Shown: in pieces, positions 24,434-32,582 of the stretch
How positions within the stretch are numbered: the first letter of the stretch is position 1
Layout of the letters: each line of letters opens with the position of its first letter
DNA from: Bacillota bacterium
Lineage (GTDB): Bacteria; Bacillota; Clostridia; Christensenellales; QALW01
Reading direction: 5' to 3'
NCBI GenBank assembly: GCA_029007865.1
Contig: JAQXIQ010000040.1
Location: 1-35,152, forward strand
DNA: 35,152 nt
The notes under the pieces: model-generated
Databases searched by the model: none
Seen by the model: only the letters and a program-made list of their open reading frames with translations
What the model was told of the DNA's origin: nothing
Program-made: the position numbers and the translations under genes

Positions 24434-24464
24434 AAAAGGCGTGATACTTGCTATCACGCCTTTT
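24434..24464. terminator. Bidirectional intrinsic terminator
   Basis: A perfect 13-bp stem, AAAAGGCGTGATA with TATCACGCCTTTT, has a 5-base loop. It lies 58 bases after the DUF6994-like stop and also downstream of the convergent TIGR04076 gene. Confidence 0.9.
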
Positions 24465-24603
24465 ATTATCTGTCAAGCGAAACAAAGGATGCAATTTCCT
24501 GCCCGCAGCGCAGTAACGCAGAGCCCGCGATTACCCCGCACAAAAGTGCGCCCTTGTCTGCCCAGCAAGCCGGGATCCGTCCCGTTCTGTATGCAGGAAG
24601 CCG

Positions 24604-24855
24604 TCAATCGTCTGTGATTTCTCCGTGAATGCTCACTCTGCATTCATCCGGGCACTTTGCGTCGAACATTTGTGCACGGGTATTACCGTAGTCCAGTTCG
24701 GCTCCGTTGCGCAATGCGTAAACAAGCGGATATATATTATTCCATAATTCGTGACATAACGGAGGACATATATCTCCGACAATGTATTCCTGACCTTTTT
24801 TGAAATATCCGTTTCTGCAATTGCTGTCGGTAATTGTAAGCTTGACTTTCGGCAT
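24604..24855 (-). CDS. TIGR04076 family protein, short member
   Basis: An 83-residue relative of the protein at 20729-21073. The cores SNCRNGYFKKGQEYIVGDICPPLCHELWNNIYPLVYALRNG and KCPDECRVSIHG match the same family pattern of cysteines and the invariant YP. It lacks the GxCSKxM stretch, having CHELWNNIYP instead. An AAAGGGGAATTGAA ribosome site precedes ATG. Function unknown. The two paralogs flank the CotH and DUF6994-like genes. The 24856-25020 gap shows nothing distinctive. Confidence 0.75.
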   Translation of the reverse strand: MPKVKLTITDSNCRNGYFKKGQEYIVGDICPPLCHELWNNIYPLVYALRNGAELDYGNTRAQMFDAKCPDECRVSIHGEITDD

Positions 24856-25020
24856 TTCAATTCCCCTTTCAGATACCGGTTTGCAAATCCGTTTTGCTCC
24901 GTATTGTCACATAACGGGCTGAAATACGGCGGCCGCAGCAGAGCAAACGGCCGTGACCTGCTGTTCTGTGAACACCGCGCTCATTGCGATGCGTCTTTTA
25001 CGCTGTGGATGAAAGAGCAG

Positions 25021-26043
25021 TTAAGGCTTGCACACTCCGCAGGGTGAATATCCCGCGTCAATAAGCTCCTGTCTGGTGCCGTAAAAGCTGTCCTTATTAC
25101 TGTCGCTTATGGTCTCAACCGACCGGCAGGAGGGATAATGGAATTTTTTACTGGAGGTATTGAGGATATAATCCCTGCTCTCCGGCGTAGCGGTAGCAGA
25201 AGCCCCGGGCTCCGGTGAAGCGGTTTCCTGCTCCGCAAGGCGGCTGCTGCCGTCGGAGTATTCTATCAGTATTCCGGGCTGGCAGTTGTAGACAAAAACA
25301 TTAAAGCATATACCGTCCCCGTTATCCTCCACTGACCAGCCCTCCATCTGCACTCCCCGCGCCACAAGCTCACTGCCGATAAAAACCGGTGTGGCTCTGT
25401 AAAGGACGTGGTTTCCGGTTTCCTTTATGTAGTCTGCCACCATATTTTCAAACGGCAGCATACCGTCAACATTCATATAGCGCGTACCGGTAATAAGATT
25501 TCTCTCGTTGGCGTTTTCCCCGGTAAGCTGCCAGCCTATCAGGTGACATCTGTTATACAGATACTTTCCGTCCACGATATCATACTTGACCGTATGCCAG
25601 CCGCTGGGCTTTATCTGTCCGATGCTTCCGCGCTCCCCCTCCGGCATCAAATCCCTGCCGATGCACGCTGCGGCTGTTCCGCACCTGCCAAGGCTGTCCA
25701 GCTCGCTGTAATGCTCATACGAGACAGGCTCGGTTACAGGCAGGTCAAACTGCGGGATATTGCCGTTTACCGCCGCATAAGGTTTTCCGGAAAACTCCGG
25801 CACGCCTTCATCCGTCGGGCGTTCCGTCTGTCCCGGAGTGACGGAAGTGGTAACGGTGTCCGAGGGAACCCTGCCCGTCCCGGAGGGCGGAGTGCTTAAC
25901 GAAGCGGTAATTATTGCGCTTTCCGTCCCCGTAGCGGCAGTAAAGCCGCCCGTACACGCCGTAAAAACGCACGCAAGTATTACAATTGCGGCAAGTACCT
26001 CCGGCATCCTGCCGCCCGGTTTTCGGCCGATATTACTTTTCAT
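25021..26043 (-). CDS. DNA/RNA non-specific endonuclease, secreted lipoprotein
   Basis: A 340-residue extracellular nuclease. The N-terminus has a lipoprotein signal with a TAC lipobox (VILACVFTACTGG), then a Thr/Ser/Pro-rich linker (about 30-85). The nuclease domain (about 100-275) is the beta-beta-alpha-metal type: NRCHLIGWQL with the general-base His167 and the ERNLITGTRYMN metal-binding Asn segment. A Pro/Ser linker leads to a C-terminal cysteine module (YILNTSSKKFHYPSCRSV, with SPCGVCKP) common in such nucleases. The start at 26043 follows GAAGGAACGGGC; an ATG 35 codons earlier lacks a signal-peptide position. It likely degrades environmental DNA for nutrition. It overlaps the upstream gene by 11 bases. 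Confidence 0.9.
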   Translation of the reverse strand: MKSNIGRKPGGRMPEVLAAIVILACVFTACTGGFTAATGTESAIITASLSTPPSGTGRVPSDTVTTSVTPGQTERPTDEGVPEFSGKPYAAVNGNIPQFDLPVTEPVSYEHYSELDSLGRCGTAAACIGRDLMPEGERGSIGQIKPSGWHTVKYDIVDGKYLYNRCHLIGWQLTGENANERNLITGTRYMNVDGMLPFENMVADYIKETGNHVLYRATPVFIGSELVARGVQMEGWSVEDNGDGICFNVFVYNCQPGILIEYSDGSSRLAEQETASPEPGASATATPESRDYILNTSSKKFHYPSCRSVETISDSNKDSFYGTRQELIDAGYSPCGVCKP

Positions 26044-26452
26044 GCCCGTTCCTTCTCTCCCAGACCTCTTTTGTAATTTTTTTATGCGAGGTGCCCTCAA
26101 ACTCCGAGCTTTGTACCAGTTCAAAGTCTTCGTTAAGGTCTGAGGCAAAATACATATCCGCCGGGTACAGCCTGTTCCAACGGTAAACCGTCACTCGCTG
26201 TATAGCGCCGCGGTCTGGAATCCCGTCAGGTCTTTCCGCAAAACAGGAAGCCTCCGCGCCGGCGGAAGCAAGCTCCTGCGTCACGGTATATTCCGCGCCG
26301 CGTCCTGCAAACAAAGGCTCGGAGTATCCCTCTATATACAGCCTTCCCGCACAGTCCCGCAGGATATCCTCAATAACGGCTCTGTCACGGCTCTGCCGCC
26401 TGCCGTTAAACATCATTCCGTTACGGTCGTCCAGACAAACTATTAAATCCAT
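26033..26452 (-). CDS. Conserved Firmicute protein of unknown function, 139 residues
   Basis: A soluble protein starting MDLIVCLDDRNGMMFNGRRQS, a conserved opening in a family found in many Clostridia. The VTVYRWNRLYPADMYF segment and FEGTSHKKITKEVWERR are also conserved. Databases sometimes label it ribonuclease Z, which I do not support because no metallo-beta-lactamase HxHxDH motif is present. The D-D-RNG start and RxDR-type motifs recall dihydrofolate reductase-like folds, as a guess. AAGGAGATAACATA precedes ATG. Its stop overlaps the nuclease start by 11 bases, implying coupled translation and perhaps a partner function such as regulation or immunity. Confidence 0.75.
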   Translation of the reverse strand: MDLIVCLDDRNGMMFNGRRQSRDRAVIEDILRDCAGRLYIEGYSEPLFAGRGAEYTVTQELASAGAEASCFAERPDGIPDRGAIQRVTVYRWNRLYPADMYFASDLNEDFELVQSSEFEGTSHKKITKEVWERRNGHEK

Positions 26453-26482
26453 TATGTTATCTCCTTAACAGCTTTCCGTGTC

Positions 26483-26511
26483 ATTATACCATTTTTCGCC
26501 GCAAAAGTCCA
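26483..26511 (-). promoter_or_regulatory. Promoter of the 139-residue gene and nuclease operon
   Basis: On the minus strand TGGACT (26511-26506), a 17-base spacer and TATAAT (26488-26483) lie just before the 139-residue gene. Confidence 0.55.
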
Positions 26512-26561
26512 TACACCGGGAGATAAATGCACAAAAAGCCCCGGTATGCGCAGCAATCATA

Positions 26562-26590
26562 TTGCATTCTTACGCTGTTTTGGCTATAAT
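26562..26590 (+). promoter_or_regulatory. Promoter of the second AraC gene
   Basis: TTGCAT (26562-26567), a 17-base spacer and TATAAT (26585-26590) lie 32 bases before the start. Confidence 0.7.
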
Positions 26591-26622
26591 TTATATGCAA
26601 TCTGCCCTAACGAGGTGATAAC

Positions 26623-27465
26623 ATGTCAGTCAGCAGCGACAAAAGCCCGCAGGCGCCCGTGTGCGTATACTACTGCGGCCATGAGCAGTGCCGGAGCGGA
26701 CACCGTTTCGGCCCGGCGTCGCGCAACCATCATCTTCTGCATTTTGTGGCCCGCGGAAGCGGTACCCTGAAAAATACATACGGCGAATTTGAAATAAGCG
26801 CAGGGAACGGGTTTTACATAGCCCCGGGCGAAACCACGGTGTACGGCACCGGAATGTACGACCCATGGGAATACTGCTGGATAGGCTTTGGCGGGACCGA
26901 CGCGCATCGTCTGCTCTCACTGGCCGGGATAAGCAGCGCAAACCCCGTATTCCGGTGCGATTACGGCGCCGTAAAGGACATTACCGACCGCCTTTCAGGC
27001 AAGCGGGAATGCTCTCCCGACATACAGCTTTCCGCCATCAGCGATGTGTATACCCTTTTTTCCCTTTTATGCTCCCTTAACAGCCGGCGGGAAAACAGCG
27101 CCTGCGACGGGGATTATGTGCAGCGCGCCCTTGCCTTCATGAGGGAAATAGCCTATTATGACATAAAAATAGAGCAGATCGCCTCGTATGTCGGGCTCAA
27201 CCGCTCCCATCTTTACCGTCTGGTACAGGCCCAGACCGGCAAAAGTCTCAAGGAGCACCTGATACAGTTCCGCATAGACAGAGCCTCCGAGCTGCTCAAG
27301 GGCACCGATCTGGAAATAAGCCAGATTGCCTATTCCTGCGGCTTTAATGACGCCAACCACTTTTCCAGGCTTTTTCGCAGCCGCACGGGCATGTCTCCTT
27401 CGCAGTTCCGCGCCTTGCGCACCGAAAACGAGGGGATAGATATATATACCCCTGCGGAGCCGTAG
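26623..27465 (+). CDS. AraC-family transcriptional regulator
   Basis: A 280-residue regulator. The N-terminal cupin-like sensor (about 10-110) contains HHLLHFVARGSGTLKNTYG and the typical PGETTVYGTGMYDPWEYCWIGF, a pattern common in sugar-responsive Clostridial AraC proteins. The C-terminal double HTH (about 180-275) has IKIEQIASYVGLNRSHLYRLVQAQTGKSLKEHL and ISQIAYSCGFNDANHFSRLFRSRTGMSPSQFR, the canonical signature. GAGGTG precedes ATG. Its target is unknown: it is divergent from the nuclease operon and convergent with a transporter remnant. Confidence 0.92.
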   Translation: MSVSSDKSPQAPVCVYYCGHEQCRSGHRFGPASRNHHLLHFVARGSGTLKNTYGEFEISAGNGFYIAPGETTVYGTGMYDPWEYCWIGFGGTDAHRLLSLAGISSANPVFRCDYGAVKDITDRLSGKRECSPDIQLSAISDVYTLFSLLCSLNSRRENSACDGDYVQRALAFMREIAYYDIKIEQIASYVGLNRSHLYRLVQAQTGKSLKEHLIQFRIDRASELLKGTDLEISQIAYSCGFNDANHFSRLFRSRTGMSPSQFRALRTENEGIDIYTPAEP

Positions 27466-27513
27466 CCCGGCCTCCGTTCTCCGCGCGTCATGCGGCAATG
27501 CGCAGACGGACGT

Positions 27514-27783
27514 CTATGCTTTTGTATCGGAGGCTGACAGATAAGTGCCCGCAATCATTATTGCAAGGGCGATCAGATAGGCAAGCGAGGGAACGGTGCG
27601 GAATATCACAAGCGATATAGCCGAGCCTATAAAGGGCGCGGCGGCATAATAAGTGCTTGTCCTGGCCGCGCCCAGATACAGCAGTGCAGCCATCATAACT
27701 TCGGACACTTCATTAAGCATCAGCTTGGAAAACGGCGTGCTTATGGCATAAAGCGCCGCCGCAAGCAATGCAAAAGCCGTCAC
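27514..27783 (-). pseudogene. EamA/DMT-family transporter, internally deleted remnant
   Basis: The frame encodes 89 residues. Residues 4-39 (ALYAISTPFSKLMLNEVSEVMMAALLYLGA) match the first helices of a roughly 300-residue EamA drug/metabolite transporter. Residues 36-89 (YLGAARTSTYYAAAPFIGSAISLVIF) match its last helices. The two parts join at YLGA, a tetrapeptide that occurs at both places in full-length EamA proteins, so recombination at 27667-27678 may have removed about 200 codons in frame. The start is GTG after AAAGGGAAAA. The product would keep about three helices, too few for a normal carrier, but a small SMR-like protein cannot be excluded. Confidence 0.65.
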
Positions 27784-27913
27784 TTTTCCCTTTTTCCGGC
27801 CAAAAAACTCACCACCGCCATAGCGGCATTTATATATCGCGCTTTTATATATATTTGCAGCCTCTTAATGCTTTTAATGCCGCTCCAAACGCCGCCACAT
27901 TACTGCCCGAATG

Positions 27914-27948
27914 CAAAAAGAGCGGAGCACACCGCAATCATGCTCCGC
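27914..27948 (-). terminator. Terminator of the nfnAB operon
   Basis: On the minus strand GCGGAGCA pairs with TGCTCCGC (8 bp perfect), followed by TCTTTTTGC. It lies about 100 bases after the nfnB stop. Between them a GCATTCCTT motif recurs three times (27980-28010). Confidence 0.75.
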
Positions 27949-28044
27949 CTCAAAAACATAAGCCTTATAACCCGCAGCATTCCTTACGGGCATTCCTTCG
28001 AGGCATTACTTACGCGACAAAGCAGCGCTCAGCCGCGATGGCGC

Positions 28045-29433
28045 TTACGCCTTATTATTGATATAGTCGTCTATGGCCTGAGCCGCAGCCTTGCCCGCGC
28101 CCATAGCCAGAATGACCGTCGCGGCTCCGGTGACCGCGTCACCTCCGGCATACACGCCGTCCCTTGTGGTTTTGCCGCTCTCGTCCAGAGTTACAATGCA
28201 GCCTCTGCGGTCGCAGTCCAGGCCCTTTGTGGTAGTGCGGATAAGCGGATTGGGGCTGGTGCCTATCGCCATGATAACGCAGTCCAGCTCCAGCTCAAAT
28301 TCGCTGCCCTTTATCTCAACCGGAGACCGCCGTCCGCTGGCGTCCGGCTCGCCCAGCTCCATCTTTATGCATTTTATTCCGCGCACGGTATGATTCTCGC
28401 CCTCCAGTATCTCCACCGGATTGTTAAGCATCATAAATATTATGCCTTCCTCCTTGGCATGCTCGACCTCCTCGCGGCGCGCCGGCATTTCCTCCTCGGA
28501 GCGGCGGTAAATGATATATACCTCCTCGGCGCCCAGCCTCTTGGCACAGCGCGCAGCATCCATCGCAACATTGCCGCCGCCCACCACGGCCGCTCTCTTA
28601 GGCCGCACTATGGGGGTGTCCGAGCCCTCCTTATACGCCTTCATGAGGTTTATGCGGGTCAGAAACTCATTGGCGCTGTAAACACCGCAGAGAGTCTCAC
28701 CGGGGATGTTCATAAAGCGCGGAAGTCCTGCGCCCGTGCCTATGAACACGGCGTCAAAGCTCTCCAGCAGCTCGTCCACGGAATTTGTCCTGCCCACTAC
28801 GGTATTTGTCCTGATCTCAACGCCCAGCTCCTTTAATGTGTCTATCTCTTTCCGGACTATGGCCTTGGGGAGACGGAACTCCGGAATACCGTACACCAGC
28901 ACGCCTCCCGCGGTATGCAGAGCCTCAAACACTGTAACGGCATAGCCCCTGCGCGCAAGGTCGCCCGCCGCGGTAAGTCCCGCAGGGCCTGCGCCCACCA
29001 CCGCAACCTTATGTCCGTTTAGCTGCGGCTTGTCCGCAGCGGCGGTACAGTGCGCATTGTGCCAGTCCGCAACAAAGCGCTCCAGTCTGCCGATTGCCAC
29101 CGGCTCTCCCTTTATGCCGCGTACGCATTTGCCCTCGCACTGGTTTTCCTGCGGGCAGACGCGTCCGCATACCGCCGGAAGCGAGGAGGAACGGGATATT
29201 GTCCTGTAAGCCTCTTCAAATTCGCCGTCGCGCACCTGTCTGATAAACTCGGGGATATCTATACTCACCGGGCATTTGCCTGTGCACGGTCTGTTCTTGC
29301 AGCCCAGACAGCGATTAGCCTCCGCCATAGCCTGCTCCGCGGTATAGCCCAGCGCCACCTCGTCAAAATTTTTGTTTCTCTCCTGGGGCGCCTGAAGCGC
29401 CATCTCATTTTTCTTTAACGACATATCTGCCAT
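28045..29433 (-). CDS. nfnB: NADH-dependent ferredoxin:NADP oxidoreductase, large subunit (NfnB)
   Basis: A 462-residue GltD-like flavoprotein. With NfnA it forms the cytoplasmic Nfn complex, which couples NADPH, NADH and ferredoxin by flavin-based electron bifurcation. Two iron-sulfur cysteine clusters are in the N-terminus: C42, C45, C50, C54 and C89, C93, C99, C103, the second as CGRVCPQENQCEGKC. The FAD site VVGAGPAGLTAAG follows (about 145), then an NADP site VVGGGNVAMDAARC (about 283) and the C-terminal FAD motif GVYAGGDAVTG. Similar proteins are mislabelled glutamate synthase small subunit; the partner gene next door decides for NfnB. It starts 34 bases after nfnA. Confidence 0.92.
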   Translation of the reverse strand: MADMSLKKNEMALQAPQERNKNFDEVALGYTAEQAMAEANRCLGCKNRPCTGKCPVSIDIPEFIRQVRDGEFEEAYRTISRSSSLPAVCGRVCPQENQCEGKCVRGIKGEPVAIGRLERFVADWHNAHCTAAADKPQLNGHKVAVVGAGPAGLTAAGDLARRGYAVTVFEALHTAGGVLVYGIPEFRLPKAIVRKEIDTLKELGVEIRTNTVVGRTNSVDELLESFDAVFIGTGAGLPRFMNIPGETLCGVYSANEFLTRINLMKAYKEGSDTPIVRPKRAAVVGGGNVAMDAARCAKRLGAEEVYIIYRRSEEEMPARREEVEHAKEEGIIFMMLNNPVEILEGENHTVRGIKCIKMELGEPDASGRRSPVEIKGSEFELELDCVIMAIGTSPNPLIRTTTKGLDCDRRGCIVTLDESGKTTRDGVYAGGDAVTGAATVILAMGAGKAAAQAIDDYINNKA

Positions 29434-29467
29434 ATTACGCTACCTCCATAAGCTTTCATCCCGCGGT

Positions 29468-30301
29468 TTACCTTTTGAACAGGTTGCAGGCGCTTTCCCT
29501 TGCCTTCTGTTCAAAAGGCCGATACATGGCTCCGCGCTTGATGGCTTCGTCAAAGTCCACCTCATGGCCGTCAAAATCCGGGCCGTCCACGCATGCAAAC
29601 TTAACCTTGCCTCCCACCGTCAGACGGCAGCCTCCGCACATTCCCGTGCCGTCCACCATAATGGGATTCATGGACACCACGGTTTTTATTCCGTACTCCT
29701 TTGTAAGGGCGCAGACAAACTTCATCATAATAAGCGGCCCTATTACTATTACGCGGTCAAAGCTCTCGCCCTTTTCCAGCAGCGAGCGCAGAGCGTCGGT
29801 CACCAATCCCTTTTCCCCGGCGCTGCCATCGTCGCTCATAAGCAGGTAGCGGTCGCACACGCCGCGGAATTCCTCCTCCAGAATGACAAGGTCCTTATTG
29901 CGGAAGCCCACTATGCCGGTAACCTCGGCGCCCCGTTCATGCAGAGCCTTAGCCACGGGATATGCTATCGCGCAGCCTACGCCGCCGCCCACCACCGCGA
30001 CTTTTTTGATGCCCTCCAGCTCGGTTGCCTTGCCCAGAGGTCCCACAAAGTCCTGGATATATTCGCCCTGATTCATGGTGTTGAGCTTCATTGTGGTGCC
30101 GCCCACTACCTGAAATATTATTGTTACCGTGCCCTGCGTTCTGTCATAATCGGCTATGGTCAGAGGTATTCTCTCCCCGTTTTCATCCACGCGCAGTATT
30201 ATGAACTGCCCGGCCCGGGCCTTTGCCGCCACCTCCGGCGCCGCTATTTCCATAAGGGTAACGGTAGGATTAAGTTCCTGCTTCCGTTTGATAAGATACA
30301 T
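29468..30301 (-). CDS. nfnA: NADH-dependent ferredoxin:NADP oxidoreductase, small subunit (NfnA)
   Basis: A 277-residue dihydroorotate-dehydrogenase-electron-transfer-like flavoprotein. The FAD-binding barrel occupies about 1-100 (GERIPLTIADYD), the NAD-binding region 100-215 (VAVVGGGVGCAIAYPVAKAL), and the C-terminal [2Fe-2S] region carries C222, C225 and C237. In studied Nfn complexes the fourth ligand is an aspartate; D217 in VDGTGMC is the candidate. The start at 30301 follows AAGGAGCGAGAATA; an upstream in-frame extension would be low-complexity and lacks a ribosome site. nfnA and nfnB are cotranscribed from a promoter carrying an inverted repeat. Confidence 0.93.
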   Translation of the reverse strand: MYLIKRKQELNPTVTLMEIAAPEVAAKARAGQFIILRVDENGERIPLTIADYDRTQGTVTIIFQVVGGTTMKLNTMNQGEYIQDFVGPLGKATELEGIKKVAVVGGGVGCAIAYPVAKALHERGAEVTGIVGFRNKDLVILEEEFRGVCDRYLLMSDDGSAGEKGLVTDALRSLLEKGESFDRVIVIGPLIMMKFVCALTKEYGIKTVVSMNPIMVDGTGMCGGCRLTVGGKVKFACVDGPDFDGHEVDFDEAIKRGAMYRPFEQKARESACNLFKR

Positions 30302-30349
30302 TATTCTCGCTCCTTGATAATGAATAGGTAATTTGTTTTTATGTATTAT

Positions 30350-30388
30350 ACCGTTTATATTTATGTATAATAATACACCATAAACGGT
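30350..30388. promoter_or_regulatory. Inverted repeat in the nfn promoter, candidate operator
   Basis: ACCGTTTAT (30350-30358) and its reverse complement ATAAACGGT (30380-30388) are 21 bases apart. One arm lies inside the spacer of the promoter and the other just past its start point. Confidence 0.55.
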
Positions 30389-30398
30389 TTTTACACAA
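30370..30398 (-). promoter_or_regulatory. Promoter of nfnAB
   Basis: On the minus strand TTGTGT (30398-30393), a 17-base spacer and TATTAT (30375-30370). A second TATAAT at 30350-30345 may be an alternative -10. The 3' part of the 30302-30600 gap is GC-rich and holds only a hairpin. Confidence 0.6.
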
Positions 30399-30495
30399 GA
30401 ATTTTTTGCGCAAAACACTAATCGGATGCTCCGGCACGCCCGCAGCGCTCCTCTTGCTTTGCGCCCCCGGCACTCCTTGCGCGGTGCAAAACACA

Positions 30496-30522
30496 GCGCC
30501 CGGGGAGCCATTCCCCGGGCGC
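30496..30522 (-). terminator. Strong hairpin after the wall-protein operon
   Basis: A perfect 11-bp GC-rich stem (30496-30506 with 30512-30522), GCGCCCGGGGA type. On the minus strand it is followed by TGTGTTTTGC, a weak T-tract. Confidence 0.5.
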
Positions 30523-30600
30523 GGCAGAGCTTAAAGCGGTTGGCCGCGGCGTTATAAGCCATGCTTGCATTTTCCCGCCGCCGCAAAAGCTCTTGCCTCG

Positions 30601-31122
30601 CTACACCTTTTTGGTGCGCAGGTTATCATAGAGCGAATTGAGCCGGTTCCATGTTATCTGGTCTAACTGTCCGGTTTGCGGCAGCTTAAAGCATTCCTGC
30701 AAAAAAATAAGCGCATCCGCAGTCCGCGCGTCCAGCACACCGTTTATCTCCACCGCCCTGACATTGTCAAACTCCCTGGAAGCACAGTTTATTATAAACT
30801 GCGCTATATGGACGCAGTCCGCGGAATCTCCCGCGGCATATACCCGCCCCGGAGTAAAAAACCGCGCTCTTCGCGGCTCCGTCTGTTCATATCCGGCCTG
30901 CCCGGCAAGCCGCACTATTCCGCTCCAGGTATCAAAATCCACAACGCCGGTCCTGCTCAGTCCCAGCATTCCCTGTACTTCCCGTACGGCGCTTTTTGTC
31001 TTGTCTCCGTACACCCCGTCCGTAATCGGAAACGGCACGGACGGATAGCTGCGCGCTATCACCCGGAGAAACGTCTGAAGGTCTCTCACCCCCTCGGAAT
31101 AGGTATCATCAAATAAATCCAC
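30601..31122 (-). CDS. Peptidoglycan-binding domain protein
   Basis: A 173-residue protein with two PG_binding_1 repeats. The first has GVRDLQTFLRVIA and DGVYGDKTKSAVREVQGMLGLSRTGVVDFDTW. The second has NGVLDARTADALIFLQECFKLPQTGQLDQITWNRL. The repeats bind peptidoglycan. No signal peptide or catalytic domain is visible. The start is GTG at 31122, which follows AAAGGAGGAAACACT; an ATG 18 codons earlier has no ribosome site. It is the third gene of an operon with the SpoIID-like and regulatory-domain proteins, probably wall or spore related. Confidence 0.85.
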   Translation of the reverse strand: MDLFDDTYSEGVRDLQTFLRVIARSYPSVPFPITDGVYGDKTKSAVREVQGMLGLSRTGVVDFDTWSGIVRLAGQAGYEQTEPRRARFFTPGRVYAAGDSADCVHIAQFIINCASREFDNVRAVEINGVLDARTADALIFLQECFKLPQTGQLDQITWNRLNSLYDNLRTKKV

Positions 31123-31187
31123 AGTGTTTCCTCCTTTCACGCATGGCAATAAAACGGGCATAAACTGCATGTGCAAAGCAATTCATC

Positions 31188-32582
31188 TCACGCTCCCAGG
31201 TCTATGCCCAGATACTGCTGTGTCTGACGAAGCGCGGCAGCCCGGATATCGCGGTACACCTCGGTCAGCTTATCCCACGTCTGCTGTCCTATTATTCCGT
31301 CGGGCTGCAGACCAAGCAGTATCTGAAACTGCCTGACCGCATTATAGGTCTGCGGGGTAAACACCCCGTTGGGTATTACTGCCGGTATTTCCGGAAACAT
31401 TTTGGACGCGGTAAGCAGATACACCTGCGCCGCCTCCACCTCGTCGCCCACGCTGCCCTCCCGCAGCGGATAACCCGGATACGGTGCGGTTTCAAACCCG
31501 CCGTAGGCAGGAGGCAGAGACAGGATAATGCCCTCATAGTACTCGTAAAGGCGCCGGAAGTCCGGCCCGGTTACCACTCCGGTGGGCTCCAGCCCCACGG
31601 TTTCCTGAAATGCTCTCATGCTGCGCGCCGTGCCTTCCGTATATGTCCCGGTGACCGGAGATTCCGGCACCGAGGCAAAAAAGCCCGCCGCCACCGACAG
31701 AAAATACTGCACATACAGCACATCCGTGCCCGAGCTTCCCACCGTCAGAGTCCTGCCAAACTGCGCGTCCTGCTGCGGCAGCCGCTCGCCCTCGCTTACC
31801 AGCTCTGCCAACCTGGCAACGGAGGTATAGATGTAATTAAGCCTGTACCACGTCTGTTTGCCCACGATGCCGTCTGCTTCAAGCTCAAACAGGCGCTGAA
31901 ATTCCCGCACCGCGTCCTCCGTATGCGTGCCGTATATTCCGTCCACAGGGTTTATCTTGGGTATTGCCGGATAGTTTATGCTGACACGGTTAAGCCTGTT
32001 CTGCACCGTGCGCACCTGATCTCCTCTGGAGCCAAAGCGCAGCGGCTCTCCCGGATAGCTGGGTATTGCCGGATAAAACGGAGCGTCCCTGACTATTTCC
32101 AGATTATCACCGTAATAATATGTCAGTATTTCATAGGGAGTCATGCCTTGCTGAGCAAGCCCCACCGTACCCCACTGTGAAAGCCCCGCACAAGTGACCG
32201 TGGTACCGTTGCAGTACTGGGCAAGCAGCGGCTCGGCCTGCCCGGGGCGGCGGAGATAATCGTTGAATATCTCATCCACCACCCTGTTTATGCTGCCGAA
32301 TATCTCCCTGCCGAAAACAAAGTTCTGGTCAAAAGCGGTGGAGCTTGTAATATCAAAATCATAGCCCTGGGACGGATACCATTCGGTATATATACGATTC
32401 AGCGCAAAGGATATCTGCGCATAGACATTTGCCCGTATGGAGCTGTCCGGCCATGTGGGGTATATCTCGCTTGAAGCAACATTCTTGATGTATTCCGGGA
32501 AGGTCACCGTCACATTCTGCGCATCACTGCCCGGCCTGCCCAGATGCACCGTTATGTAAACGGGTATGTACGGTTCAGCCAC
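31188..32582 (-). CDS. SpoIID-like domain protein with three peptidoglycan-binding repeats
   Basis: A 464-residue protein. The N-terminal SpoIID/LytB-like region (about 25-165) has YIKNVASSEIYPTWP and the hallmark SQWGTVGLAQQGMTPYEILTYYYGDN. Three PG_binding_1 repeats follow (about 180-250, 275-345, 370-450), with DGIYGTHTEDAVREFQ and DGIIGQQTW as typical segments. SpoIID is a lytic transglycosylase of engulfment and uses a Glu in the EALKAQ segment; here the aligned stretch is DSSIRAN, so that Glu is a Ser (residue 47). The catalytic role is therefore doubtful. No signal peptide. Its start overlaps the upstream stop by eight bases. Confidence 0.88.
   Translation of the reverse strand: MAEPYIPVYITVHLGRPGSDAQNVTVTFPEYIKNVASSEIYPTWPDSSIRANVYAQISFALNRIYTEWYPSQGYDFDITSSTAFDQNFVFGREIFGSINRVVDEIFNDYLRRPGQAEPLLAQYCNGTTVTCAGLSQWGTVGLAQQGMTPYEILTYYYGDNLEIVRDAPFYPAIPSYPGEPLRFGSRGDQVRTVQNRLNRVSINYPAIPKINPVDGIYGTHTEDAVREFQRLFELEADGIVGKQTWYRLNYIYTSVARLAELVSEGERLPQQDAQFGRTLTVGSSGTDVLYVQYFLSVAAGFFASVPESPVTGTYTEGTARSMRAFQETVGLEPTGVVTGPDFRRLYEYYEGIILSLPPAYGGFETAPYPGYPLREGSVGDEVEAAQVYLLTASKMFPEIPAVIPNGVFTPQTYNAVRQFQILLGLQPDGIIGQQTWDKLTEVYRDIRAAALRQTQQYLGIDLGA

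Noticed and set aside
28045-29433. Glutamate synthase small subunit (gltD)
   Set aside because: No large subunit is adjacent, while an NfnA-type partner with the correct cysteine pattern directly precedes it, so NfnB is the better call.
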